A DNA stretch of 43,991 bases from Rubripirellula obstinata (GTDB lineage: Bacteria; Planctomycetota; Planctomycetia; Pirellulales; Pirellulaceae): contig NZ_LWSK01000044.1 in the NCBI RefSeq assembly GCF_001642955.1, positions 1-43,991 of the forward strand. Direction: 5' to 3'. Positions 24,829 through 32,920 of this stretch are shown piece after piece; position 1 is the first letter of the stretch, and each line of letters begins with the position of its first letter. The position numbers were made by a program, and so were the translations under genes. The notes under the pieces were generated by a model. The model saw only the letters and a list, made by a program, of their open reading frames with translations. It was not told the DNA's origin and searched no databases.

Positions 24829-26622
24829 TTACTCGCCAGTCGGGAACAGAGGCCCTGCGGCTCCTAGTCCACCCTTCAAATCGCCATCGTCCATGCTTGG
24901 CACCGATTCGCCGGCTTCGGCAGCTTCGGCCGCGGCAGCAGCTTTTTCCTGCTCTTCGCCCCAATCGACTCGTTTGAGCGACAGGCCGATCTTGCGTTCG
25001 TCGGTATCAACACGCAGCACCTTGACCTCGATGTCCTGGCCAACCTTGACCACTTCTTCGGGATCTTCGACCTTGTGCTCAGCAAGCTCGCTGATGTGCA
25101 GCAGGCCTTCCAAACCGTCTTGCAGGCCGATAAACACACCAAAGTTGGTGATCTTGGTGACTTGACCCTGGACCAGTTGGCCGGGCTGGAACTTGTCTGG
25201 AATGTCGCCATCCCAAGGATCGTTGTCCAATTGCTTCAGACCCAACGCGATCCGGCGGCGACTTTCGTCGACGCTGAGGATACGGCAAGCGATTTCCTGG
25301 CCCTTTTCCAGCATTTCGCTGGGGTGACCGATCTTGCGAGTCCATGACATGTCCGAAACGTGAAGCAGGCCATCGATGCCTTCTTCCAGTTCGATGAACG
25401 CACCGTAATTGGTCAGGTTTCGCACCTTGCCGGTGACGTCCTGGCCTTCTGGGTAACGCTCGATCACTTCGTCCCAAGGGTTCTTTTGGGTTTGCTTCAT
25501 GCCCAGCGACAATTGCTGACCTTCGGCATCGACGCCCAGAATTCGGACTTCGATCGCATCGCCGATGTTGACCAATTCGCTGGGGTGATTGACCCGTTTG
25601 GTCCAGGACATTTCGGAAATGTGAACCAGACCTTCGATGCCTGGCTCCAATTTGACGAACGCACCGTAGGACATGACGTTGACGACTTCGCCCTTGTGGT
25701 CGGTATCGACGGGGTACTTGCCCTCGATGTTTTCCCACGGGTTGCGGTCTTTCTGCTTCAGACCCAAAGCAATTTTTTGCTTTTCGCGGTCGATGTGCAG
25801 CACTTTGACTTCGATTTCTTGGTCGATCGACACCATTTCGGTGGGGTGACCGATTCGTTCCCAAGCCATGTCGGTGATGTGCAGCAAACCGTCGATCCCG
25901 CCCAGGTCCACAAAGGCCCCAAAGTCGGCGATATTCTTGACGATCCCCTTGCGGATTTGGCCGGTTTCCAGCTCTTTCATCAAGTAGGCGCGGTCTTCTT
26001 CACGCTGACGTTCGATCAACGAACGACGACTGATGACGATATTTCGACGCGTATCGTCGATCTTCAGCACTTCGGCTTGGATCACGCGGCCGATGAAATC
26101 GCCGATGTCGCCGGGACGACGAATGTCGACTTGGCTGCCGGGCAGGAACACGCTGACGCCGATATCGACCAGCAAACCACCTTTGATCTTTCGCATGACC
26201 GTGCCGGTAACGACTTGGCCTTCTTGGATCTTGCTGATGATCTCTTGCCAGCGAATGATTTCGTTGGCTTTTCGCTTCGACAGCGAGATCATGCCGTACG
26301 GGTCATCCGCGCGGCCCAGCTCGTCTTCCATCTCTTCGATCAGGACGGTGACGGTGCCACCGACGACCGGTTGTTCTTCGTCTGGATCCCATTCGCTAAG
26401 CGAAACGGTGCCTTCACTCTTGAATCCAACGTCAATCAGTGCCCATTCATCGTTGACTTCGACGATGCGACCTTCGACGATTTCGCCCTGGGCGTAGTCT
26501 TGCTGGTCCTGCTGCAAATACTCCAGCAACCACTCCTCGGCATCCTCCTCGGGAGCCAAGACGTCCAATTCGGCCGACAGATCATCGTCGTCGAGATTGC
26601 GAATGAGGTTACGATTTACCAT
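24829..26622 (-). CDS. rpsA: 30S ribosomal protein S1
   Basis: Translation-initiation protein of 597 residues with six S1 OB-fold repeats at about 43-115, 133-201, 218-288, 305-374, 391-460 and 477-546. Repeats 3-6 show the regular GxVxNxxxFGAFVxLxxGIxGLxHxSxxx pattern (for example YGAFVKLEPGIEGLVH). The N-terminus is acidic, and the C-terminal tail is Ala/Glu-rich and ends in a Gly/Pro segment. The start is ATG at 26622. Length and six-domain layout match bacterial S1. The opposite strand holds a long open frame that is only a shadow. It is a single-gene unit ending at the bidirectional terminator. Confidence 0.95.
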   Translation of the reverse strand: MVNRNLIRNLDDDDLSAELDVLAPEEDAEEWLLEYLQQDQQDYAQGEIVEGRIVEVNDEWALIDVGFKSEGTVSLSEWDPDEEQPVVGGTVTVLIEEMEDELGRADDPYGMISLSKRKANEIIRWQEIISKIQEGQVVTGTVMRKIKGGLLVDIGVSVFLPGSQVDIRRPGDIGDFIGRVIQAEVLKIDDTRRNIVISRRSLIERQREEDRAYLMKELETGQIRKGIVKNIADFGAFVDLGGIDGLLHITDMAWERIGHPTEMVSIDQEIEVKVLHIDREKQKIALGLKQKDRNPWENIEGKYPVDTDHKGEVVNVMSYGAFVKLEPGIEGLVHISEMSWTKRVNHPSELVNIGDAIEVRILGVDAEGQQLSLGMKQTQKNPWDEVIERYPEGQDVTGKVRNLTNYGAFIELEEGIDGLLHVSDMSWTRKIGHPSEMLEKGQEIACRILSVDESRRRIALGLKQLDNDPWDGDIPDKFQPGQLVQGQVTKITNFGVFIGLQDGLEGLLHISELAEHKVEDPEEVVKVGQDIEVKVLRVDTDERKIGLSLKRVDWGEEQEKAAAAAEAAEAGESVPSMDDGDLKGGLGAAGPLFPTGE

Positions 26623-27053
26623 GTAATTTCGTTATTTCCGGGCTGGAAGCTGGCCTTGCAGAAGAGCATCAGACGGCACTGATTGCTGCAAAAAGAGTGA
26701 GTTGGGACCTAAAGAGATGTCCAACGTGGCAGCTTCGGCGGGGGTTAGGGGGAACAAAAGGAAGTGGGCCGTTCGCTAGCGTGCGCTAGCGCCGATTCAC
26801 GTAACGTATCAAAGCAGAAAAATCGTCACAACAGGGAACCAACGCAAATCGCCGCAATTTTACTCGCAGACCTAGCCAGAGTGACGTCACAGCGGTATCA
26901 AAGCTGCCTTATCGATGCGCTTTTAGCTTACGGCCAGCCGTCGCTGATCCCGCCAGGGTTCAGACCAACACTCACCAAGAATCAACTGAACCGTGGCCGG
27001 TCCAGCTACCGCGACAACTCCTTTTATGCACCGCCGGCCCACTTCGGAAATCT
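26623..27053. other. Divergent intergenic region rpsA/rpiB
   Basis: A 431-base gap between divergent genes. It holds the family-B palindrome at 26940-27009 and a small palindrome gctagcgtgcgctagc near 26774-26789. It presumably holds the rpsA promoter and leader near 26640-26760. The forward frame through 26764-27165 has no recognisable domain and runs into rpiB in another frame, so I do not call it. Confidence 0.5.
26940..27009. repeat. GTAG-type palindrome, family B (decayed)
   Basis: The left arm is gtcgctgatcccgccagggt, with the G/A of GTAG changed to GTCG. The right arm reads aaccgtggccggtccagctac. Several mismatches mark an older copy of the family intact at 7981-8050. It ends 45 bases before rpiB. 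Confidence 0.85.
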
Positions 27054-27545
27054 ATGCCTGACGCCGCCAATCTCTCATCGTTTCCCCTACGAGTCGCCTT
27101 GGGTGGCGATCACGCCGGCTTTCCGCTCAAACAAGCCGTCGCCGAGCACTATGGGCCACGCCTGACATCGCTGATCGATTGCGGCACCGACAACGCCGAG
27201 AGCTGCGATTACCCCGATTTTGCGATCGCGGTTTCTCGTGAGATCATCCAGGGCCGAGCCGATCGCGGCATTGTGGTCTGCGGCAGCGGCGTCGGCGTCA
27301 GCGTCGCGGCCAACAAAATCCCCGGCATCCGAGCCGCGATCTGCCACGACACCTATTCCGCACACCAAGGCGTCGAACACGACGACATGAACGTGCTGTG
27401 CATCGGCGGCCGGATCATCGGATCATCGCTGGCGATGGAAATCATCGACGCTTTTTTGGCTGCCAAATACACACCCGGCGAAAGGCACGCCCGGCGGCTG
27501 GACAAAGTCTTAGAGATCGAAAAGAAGGGTTTGGAAATTCTGTAA
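27054..27545 (+). CDS. rpiB: Ribose-5-phosphate isomerase B
   Basis: Interconverts ribose 5-phosphate and ribulose 5-phosphate in the pentose phosphate pathway. The 163-residue protein of the RpiB/LacAB family has GGDHAGFPLK (17-26) near the N-terminus, DYPDFA, the catalytic Cys in IVVCGSGVGVSVAANK, CHDTYSA and the HDDMNVLCIGGR stretch with the expected His and Asn. ATG 27054 is the first start near the fold. Galactose-6-phosphate isomerase subunits are related, but the single gene favours RpiB. Confidence 0.92.
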   Translation: MPDAANLSSFPLRVALGGDHAGFPLKQAVAEHYGPRLTSLIDCGTDNAESCDYPDFAIAVSREIIQGRADRGIVVCGSGVGVSVAANKIPGIRAAICHDTYSAHQGVEHDDMNVLCIGGRIIGSSLAMEIIDAFLAAKYTPGERHARRLDKVLEIEKKGLEIL

Positions 27546-27551
27546 ATCTCC

Positions 27552-27627
27552 GTAGGCCGTGTGGAGCTCAGCGACACACGGCACCTCTTCGCAAACGCCG
27601 TGTGTCGCGGAGCTCCACACGGCCTAC
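27552..27627. repeat. GTAG-footed palindrome, family C
   Basis: 31-nt arms at 27552-27582 (gtaggccgtgtggagctcag...) and 27597-27627 with a single mismatch and a 14-nt loop. It is located between the convergent rpiB and DUF3471-like genes. A solo right arm of the same family is at 29206-29238. Confidence 0.92.
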
Positions 27628-27635
27628 AACTACAA

Positions 27636-28031
27636 CTAATCCGAAATCCGCTCGGCTGTTTGTTCGATACCGTTTTGTAAAAGCGTCACCGTTTGCGCTT
27701 TTCCATCTTTGAACTCATCGAACCTCAATGCCGCATCCACCACGCGGTAAAACCAAACCGTCTCGTTGATGGGATACACGCGGTGCGTCGGCTGATTGGT
27801 GATCCCAACCATCAAGCGATCACCTTCGCGGCGAACATTAAAGATAAAAGTTGGCTTCAACTGATAACGTCCGACGTTTCGATCCATCAACTCCTTTGAA
27901 ACATCCGCTCTTCGCTCATCAACCGGAACCATCGCTTCCCAGCCTGCACGGTGCGCGGCTCCGGGCCGGAAATAAAAGCAAGCCGTACAAACAAAGGCGT
28001 AGAACAGCAGATAGACGATCTGTTTTTTCAT
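27636..28031 (-). CDS. Small exported DUF3471-like protein
   Basis: A 131-residue protein with an N-terminal hydrophobic segment (IVYLLFYAFVCTACFYF), probably a signal or membrane anchor; a Cys in it could be a lipobox, but the context is imperfect. The rest resembles DUF3471, a beta-rich module often found after beta-lactamase-like domains: VGRYQLKP, REGDRLMVGITNQP, the VYPINETVWFYRVVDA segment and a final LLQNG. It is the last gene of a three-gene operon and overlaps the upstream gene by one base (TGATG). Its role with the sigma factor and membrane protein is unknown; a sensor or modulator is a guess. Confidence 0.7.
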   Translation of the reverse strand: MKKQIVYLLFYAFVCTACFYFRPGAAHRAGWEAMVPVDERRADVSKELMDRNVGRYQLKPTFIFNVRREGDRLMVGITNQPTHRVYPINETVWFYRVVDAALRFDEFKDGKAQTVTLLQNGIEQTAERISD

Positions 28032-28651
28032 CAGTTCCGCCCCTCGCGATTAAGTGGATTCAAGATCGGACCCGACGACTCAGGTTCGTTCAGCGATGCA
28101 CGAACTCGAACCAGTTCGTCTCGCTGGGGAACCAGATCTCTGTTCACCGCCCTCTGATTGAGCCAGTTGATACCTCGGTCCAGCAAGAAATAGCCAACGG
28201 ACATCTTCAGCGCCGTTGCGACCGGGTTCATTCCCCAAACGAAAACCAGGAAACCGATCGCCAAAGGTGCCAAGTACCACCAAGACACGTTTCGCAGCAG
28301 CCAGATTTGATAATCCAAATGAGCGATCTCCGCGCCGAGGTAATCGTCAACCGAAAGTTCAGGACGAGTGCGATAGCGACGGTTTCCCAGGTACAAAGAA
28401 ACACCGATCACCACCGCCGCCAAACAAGTCACGCACGCGCCAATTCGGGTCATCGCCGGCAAACGAGTGAAGATCGCCGGCGCAAAAAGCACGATCACAA
28501 CAACACATGCGATCGATTCTCGCAGGTCCCGAAAATTCAATTGGCGTCGCGACTTGACGACCTGCTGGCGAACCGTGTCCAGATCAAGACTCGTGTCGTC
28601 GGCTTCTGTTTCAAGCTGATGGAAGGCGTCTTTTAGTTCATCAATGTTCAT
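28031..28651 (-). CDS. Membrane protein, candidate anti-sigma factor
   Basis: A 206-residue protein with an N-terminal cytosolic helical region (about 1-45, rich in acidic residues and Gln) followed by hydrophobic segments near 48-65 and 70-88 and a second pair around 124-155. It overlaps the ECF sigma gene by four bases (ATGA), the usual arrangement of a sigma factor and its membrane regulator. No zinc-binding anti-sigma motif (HxxxCxxC) is visible, so the anti-sigma role is inferred from position and topology only. Confidence 0.65.
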   Translation of the reverse strand: MNIDELKDAFHQLETEADDTSLDLDTVRQQVVKSRRQLNFRDLRESIACVVVIVLFAPAIFTRLPAMTRIGACVTCLAAVVIGVSLYLGNRRYRTRPELSVDDYLGAEIAHLDYQIWLLRNVSWWYLAPLAIGFLVFVWGMNPVATALKMSVGYFLLDRGINWLNQRAVNRDLVPQRDELVRVRASLNEPESSGPILNPLNREGRN

Positions 28652-29148
28652 ACTTCACCCTCCTCAATTCGCTTGCCAATTCGATGCAGCCTGACACGAA
28701 TGGCACCTTCGCTGACACCCATCACGTCGGCGATTTGCTGGTTACTGCACCTGTCCAGAAACATCAACAACACCGCTCGATCGGTTTCACCGACCGACGC
28801 AATCAGCAGACGCAGGCGTTCATCGACATCGGATTCCGAGCTGGCGGGATCGACCACTTGAGCCGGCAAGGTTTCAGTCGCAGGAAACTGTTTACGACGA
28901 CGGGCGGCCGTTCGTCGCCAAGACATCGCCGTGTTCAGATGGACCCGGTAAGCCCATGTGTTCAATTCGCATCGGCCATCGAATCGAGCCAAACTACGCC
29001 AAAGCTGCAGCGCCAACTCTTGAAATAAATCGTCAGCCGCCTCGGGCGCGTAAGCCCTCGCGACGGCGAGCATTCGCGTCTGATGACTGCGAAAATACTG
29101 ATCGAAAAGTTTTTGCTTGTCTCGGTTCACAACGTGTTGGTCGCTCAC
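28648..29148 (-). CDS. ECF-family RNA polymerase sigma factor
   Basis: A sigma-70 family protein of 166 residues with region 2 (DQYFRSHQTRMLAVARAYAP then ADDLFQELALQLWRSLARFD, about 14-60, and NTWAYRVHLN) and region 4 with a helix-turn-helix (CSNQQIADVMGVSEGAIRVRL, about 132-152). Regions 1 and 3 are absent, as expected for ECF factors. The frame begins with TTG at 29151 and GTG at 29148; I prefer the GTG. It is the first gene of an operon with a membrane protein and a DUF3471-like protein. Confidence 0.88.
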   Translation of the reverse strand: MSDQHVVNRDKQKLFDQYFRSHQTRMLAVARAYAPEAADDLFQELALQLWRSLARFDGRCELNTWAYRVHLNTAMSWRRTAARRRKQFPATETLPAQVVDPASSESDVDERLRLLIASVGETDRAVLLMFLDRCSNQQIADVMGVSEGAIRVRLHRIGKRIEEGEV

Positions 29149-29205
29149 CAAGGGCGATTGTTACAGAGAATTCTAAAATTCTCGATGAACGGCACTCTTT
29201 CGCGA

Positions 29206-29238
29206 ATGCCGTGTGTCGCGGAGCTCCACACGGCCTAC
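29206..29238. repeat. Solo right arm of palindrome family C
   Basis: The 33 bases ending gagctccacacggcctac match the right arm of the family-C element at 27595-27627. The left arm is missing, although loop-like words lie just upstream (ggcactctttcgcgaatgcc). It ends three bases before the aroC stop. Confidence 0.8.
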
Positions 29239-29241
29239 AAA

Positions 29242-30483
29242 TTACCAAAGCTTGTGCGAATCCACGTCAATGGCTCGTGCCTGATGCGACAGCACGGCGT
29301 TGGCGAGTTCGATTGCCATGCGAGATTCCAACGTGACGCCGGCACGCACACCGACGCACGGATCATGGCGGCCTTTTTCGAGCTGAAAATCGATTTCTTC
29401 TAGGTTCTTGCGAATCGATTGCTGCGGCGTGTGAATTGTTGACGTCGGCTTGAAACCAACTCGCATCACGATCGGCATTCCTGTCGTGATGCCGCCGATC
29501 ATGCCGCCGTGTGTGTTGCCTTGGTAACCGGTGCTACGAATGGGATCGTTGTTCTGGCTGCCGGTTCGGCTGATCACATCGCTGCCGCTGCCGACTTCAC
29601 AGGACTGAACGGCATTGAGTCCGCCGAGCGATCCCATCAACCGGGCCTTCAAACTTTGATACAACGGATCACCGACCAATGCCGGCACGTTGACCGCGAC
29701 CACTTCCACGCACGCGCCGATCGAATCGCCTGCTTTGCGAGTTTCCTTGATCAATTCCGCAGCCTGACTCGCGAATTCCGTATCGATCGACGCGATCTCA
29801 CCCGCCGCCAATTTTGACTTCGCAGCTTCGACCTCCGCAGCATCGCTTTGCACGGAGCCGAACAGATCGGCGAGCGAATGCTTGGACTTCAACAACCCGA
29901 CTTGGCAGATTGAAGACAGAAACACCGTTCCAAACTTCTCGCTTAACAACGCGCGAGCGATCCCGCCGCCGACCACGTCACTAATCGTCGATCGATAACT
30001 GCTGCGTCCACCGCCACGCACGTCGACAAATCCGCCCGACTGATGGAACTTAACCAGATCGGTGTGACCGGGACGGACTTCGCCCATTTTGCCACCCTGA
30101 TCGCCAACCAATTGCGTGTAGTCGCCCGACTTTTTGGACGTTGATAAGACGATCGCAGCGATGGGTTCACCCGTGGTGTAGCCCTCTTCGTAGCCTTCGG
30201 TTTGAAATTCAGCTCCATCGACTTGAACACTGATCGCCGAACCGGTTAAGAGTTTTTCCTGATCGCTTTGAAACAGTCCAGACAGAAAGACAACTTTGTC
30301 TTTTTCGTTTCGAGGCGTGCCGTGCTTGTTGCCACCTGGCCGACGACGATCCAAAAACGACTGCACTTCATTGCGTTTTAAATAGATGCCGGGCGGACAC
30401 CCCAACACGATCGTCGTCACCGCCGGCCCGTGCGATTCACCCGCACCGGCAACGGAAAAGAAAGGTCCGCCGAGAATTTCCAT
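29242..30483 (-). CDS. aroC: Chorismate synthase
   Basis: Catalyses the final shikimate-pathway step, EPSP to chorismate, using reduced FMN. The 413-residue protein is somewhat longer than the typical 360-400. Family motifs are GESHG (15-19), LDRRRPG, RPGHTDL, RGGGRSSYRST with the substrate-binding Arg residues, QNNDPIR (FMN region) and a final RHDPCVG segment. It starts with ATG at 30483 and has a short gap to the sulfatase gene upstream on the same strand; co-transcription is possible. Confidence 0.94.
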   Translation of the reverse strand: MEILGGPFFSVAGAGESHGPAVTTIVLGCPPGIYLKRNEVQSFLDRRRPGGNKHGTPRNEKDKVVFLSGLFQSDQEKLLTGSAISVQVDGAEFQTEGYEEGYTTGEPIAAIVLSTSKKSGDYTQLVGDQGGKMGEVRPGHTDLVKFHQSGGFVDVRGGGRSSYRSTISDVVGGGIARALLSEKFGTVFLSSICQVGLLKSKHSLADLFGSVQSDAAEVEAAKSKLAAGEIASIDTEFASQAAELIKETRKAGDSIGACVEVVAVNVPALVGDPLYQSLKARLMGSLGGLNAVQSCEVGSGSDVISRTGSQNNDPIRSTGYQGNTHGGMIGGITTGMPIVMRVGFKPTSTIHTPQQSIRKNLEEIDFQLEKGRHDPCVGVRAGVTLESRMAIELANAVLSHQARAIDVDSHKLW

Positions 30484-30561
30484 GAATCAACACGTCAGAA
30501 AAAGAGAGAATTGTGAGGGTCCATGATAATCAACGACCTCTCTTTCACGTAGACCGGCTTG

Positions 30562-32394
30562 TTACCGTTTCCCAGCAGGCAAAACATGTTCAAGCAGGCG
30601 GTCGCTATATCCCTTTACCCGGATAGGTTCGGGCGATGAACCGGGTAGTTTGGCGAGCTGGTCGCGCAACGAATCGCTGATCGGAATTCGCATGTCGATC
30701 ACATTCAACGCTGCGATGGCGGCGAAATGGCCGTAGCGATCGGCGTTGGCAAGTTCAACCAATCGATCTTGCGCCGACGCTTTCAATGCTTCATCGTCGC
30801 TGATCACCAAGCCCTCGCAGGCAGCAATCGCGACGCTCGGGCATTCATCATCCATCATCGGTACCAAAGCCTCCGTGGCATGCCGCAGCGTCAAACCTCG
30901 CGCTGCCCAAAACCGCATCACACCCTGCGGATGCTGGCTCATTTTCACGAACACCTGCGAATCCGCTTGGTCATCGGTCGCATCCCAAGCCGCATCGGCC
31001 AGCGCCGCAAAGTCCACTTCCCCACTCAGTGCGACGTCGCGTGGAGCACGTCCGTCGGCGACTCGGTGCATCTCCGCTTCGGGGAACAAGCCCATATCCT
31101 TGGTGTCGATCATCCATGACTTCAATTGCGTCCGAAGTTCATTCAATTTTTCCTGATGCGTTGCATCGCCAGCCAGATTGTTGACTTCGTCGGGATCGTT
31201 TTGCAGATCAAACAATTCTTCAAACGGCTTGTTCTTCCAAACCTTCGCCTGAACTTCGTTCAGTTTCCCCTCGTCAAACATTTGTTTCCAAATCGCAGTC
31301 GTCGGCGTTTGGAACATGTAATCGATGTGCTTCAAGTAAGGACGATCGGGATAGAAATGTTTCATGTAGACATAGCGGCCATCCGTCACGCTGCGCACCA
31401 TGTCGATCCGTTCATCCATGCGGCCACGGTATCCAAACAAGTACTTTTTGGCTTCCCCGGCGTAGGGTCCGGCAAACGCAGTGCCCTGCATATTCGCCAG
31501 CGGTTCGGTGCCCACCAAACTGATAAGAGTCGGCGCAAGATCCACGAACGCGACCAATTGATCACTGACTCCACCCGCCGCGTAACCTGCCGGTGCAAGC
31601 GATTGGAACTGCTCGGGAACATGGACCAACAAGGGAACTCGCAATCCAGAATCAAACGGCCATCGTTTGCTGCGAGGCATCCCGCTGCCGTGATCGCCGT
31701 AATAAAAAACGATGGTTGAATCAGCCAAACCATCTTCTTGCAACTGGGCGAGCACCTGACCGACCTCGCGATCCATTTCAGTCATCCGGTCATAGTACTG
31801 AGCCCAATCGCGACGGACTTCGGGCGTGTCAGGATGGTAGGCGGGCAACTTCGCCTTGGCCGGATCATGGACCAGCGTGTGCGGCTTGTTGCGAATTTTA
31901 CTTTCGTGACTGATCGTGAAATTGAAGATCGAAAAGAACGGCATCGAAGCATCGGGGCGATTTCGGAAGTGTGCTTTCTTGCCTGAATCGTTCCATCCAG
32001 CGTCCTGTGTCGTGAAGTTGTAATCGGTCTTGTATCGATTGCTGCAGTAATACCCCGCTTCCCGAACGACTTGCGGATACAACTTCATACCCGTCGGCAA
32101 TTTCACTCCGCTGCGCATGTGATGCCCGCCCAACGATGTGGCATACATCCCGGAAATGATCGTTGTTCTCGCTGGGGCACAAACCGGTGCGTTGGACCAG
32201 CATGTTTTGTATCGCAGCGATTTTTCAGCCAGCCTGTCCAGGTTAGGCGTGTCAGCATACTCGTCGCCGTAGCAACCGAGTTGTTGACCGTTATCTTCAC
32301 TGACCAACCACAAGATATTGGGCCGAACTGATTCGCCTCTCGCGGACGAAATCGAAAACAGCAACAAGCAAACGCAACAACAAAACCGAAACAT
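30562..32394 (-). CDS. Exported type I sulfatase
   Basis: Formylglycine-dependent sulfatase of 610 residues. The N-terminal signal peptide is MFRFCCCVCLLLFSISSARG. The catalytic domain starts NILWLVSEDNGQ with a metal-binding Asp, and the sulfatase signature Cys72-Ala-Pro-Ala-Arg is the site converted to formylglycine. A later YGDHGSGMPR supplies Asp-His metal ligands and DLAPTLISLVG lies further on. After about residue 450 the chain has a helical HEAT-like tail. Such enzymes usually desulfate algal polysaccharides in the periplasm; the actual substrate is unknown. I chose the ATG at 32394, just before the signal peptide; the frame is open upstream to 32757 through repeat DNA. Confidence 0.92.
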   Translation of the reverse strand: MFRFCCCVCLLLFSISSARGESVRPNILWLVSEDNGQQLGCYGDEYADTPNLDRLAEKSLRYKTCWSNAPVCAPARTTIISGMYATSLGGHHMRSGVKLPTGMKLYPQVVREAGYYCSNRYKTDYNFTTQDAGWNDSGKKAHFRNRPDASMPFFSIFNFTISHESKIRNKPHTLVHDPAKAKLPAYHPDTPEVRRDWAQYYDRMTEMDREVGQVLAQLQEDGLADSTIVFYYGDHGSGMPRSKRWPFDSGLRVPLLVHVPEQFQSLAPAGYAAGGVSDQLVAFVDLAPTLISLVGTEPLANMQGTAFAGPYAGEAKKYLFGYRGRMDERIDMVRSVTDGRYVYMKHFYPDRPYLKHIDYMFQTPTTAIWKQMFDEGKLNEVQAKVWKNKPFEELFDLQNDPDEVNNLAGDATHQEKLNELRTQLKSWMIDTKDMGLFPEAEMHRVADGRAPRDVALSGEVDFAALADAAWDATDDQADSQVFVKMSQHPQGVMRFWAARGLTLRHATEALVPMMDDECPSVAIAACEGLVISDDEALKASAQDRLVELANADRYGHFAAIAALNVIDMRIPISDSLRDQLAKLPGSSPEPIRVKGYSDRLLEHVLPAGKR

Positions 32395-32491
32395 GACAGG
32401 CCCGAACAAGGTGATGAAAGGAAGAAGGCAATACCGACTTAGTTTACTCGAAACCCAAAGGTCATGGTGAGCCGCAGGCGGCTGAGAGAAC

Positions 32492-32715
32492 GTCCGGCTT
32501 AGGAGCCGGAGCATGCCGACCGGGGCAGGCTCTGTTAGTCCCGGTGGGACGGAAGCTCGATGCCGGGTGCGAAGCACCCGGAAACAATGCAACAAAGAAC
32601 CCTCTGAGCCTGGGGCGGCATGATCCGGGTGCTGACGCACCCGGCAGAGGGCTGTCACCGCTCCGCGGCTAAATTGGCGGGCTGACCGTCGGCATGCTCG
32701 CCATCTAAGCCGGAC
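32492..32715. repeat. Nested palindrome without GTAG foot
   Basis: Outer arms gtccggcttaggagccgg... (32492-32520) and ...catctaagccggac (32688-32715) enclose two hairpins, ccgggtgcgaagcacccgg (32563-32581) and ccgggtgctgacgcacccgg (32625-32644). The second is enclosed by ccctctg/cagaggg (32610-32616 and 32645-32651). Confidence 0.8.
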
Positions 32716-32737
32716 CTTCTCGTAAGCGACCGGGCCT

Positions 32738-32892
32738 ACCGCGCCAGCCCGAGGCAACGCCTTGAAAGGTTTCTAAACCGTTTAACCGCGTGGGCATCGC
32801 CCCGCGCGTCCACGCGCAACGAAACGCGCGGGGCGATGCCCACGCGGCTAAACGAACTAACACGTGTTTTCTCTTCACCGCGCCAGCCCGAG
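32738..32892. repeat. Element A with 16-nt flanking direct repeats
   Basis: Identical 16-mers accgcgccagcccgag at 32738-32753 and 32877-32892 flank 123 bases. Inside are terminal-type sequences (gcaacgccttgaaagg on the left, ttctcttcacc on the right) and the element A inner arms gtttaaccgcgtgggcatcg (from 32780) and its complement (to about 32854). Confidence 0.88.
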
Positions 32893-32920
32893 TCATTGCG
32901 GCCTGCGGCTCACAAAGTCA

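Larger units (their letters stand above)
32395..32920. other. Repeat-filled gap between sulfatase and ruvB
   Basis: A 526-base gap made up mainly of two palindromic structures, 32492-32715 and the element A copy at 32738-32892, listed separately. The first 95 bases upstream of the sulfatase ATG probably hold its promoter. No gene is supported. Confidence 0.6.

Noticed and set aside
25360-26682. 440-codon forward frame opposite rpsA
   Set aside because: It is the antisense shadow of six well-conserved S1 repeats. Its protein is an artificial Phe/Asp/Val-rich chain without a domain.
26764-27165. 133-codon forward frame upstream of rpiB
   Set aside because: It runs through a repeat and into rpiB in another frame, with no domain.
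27851-28636. 261-codon forward frame opposite the membrane protein of the sigma operon
   Set aside because: The reverse strand has coupled overlaps, a start and membrane topology. The forward frame is Arg/Gln/His-rich with no motif.
32395-32757. N-terminal extension of the sulfatase frame
   Set aside because: The extra 121 residues are translated from palindromic repeats. A clean signal peptide begins at the ATG at 32394.
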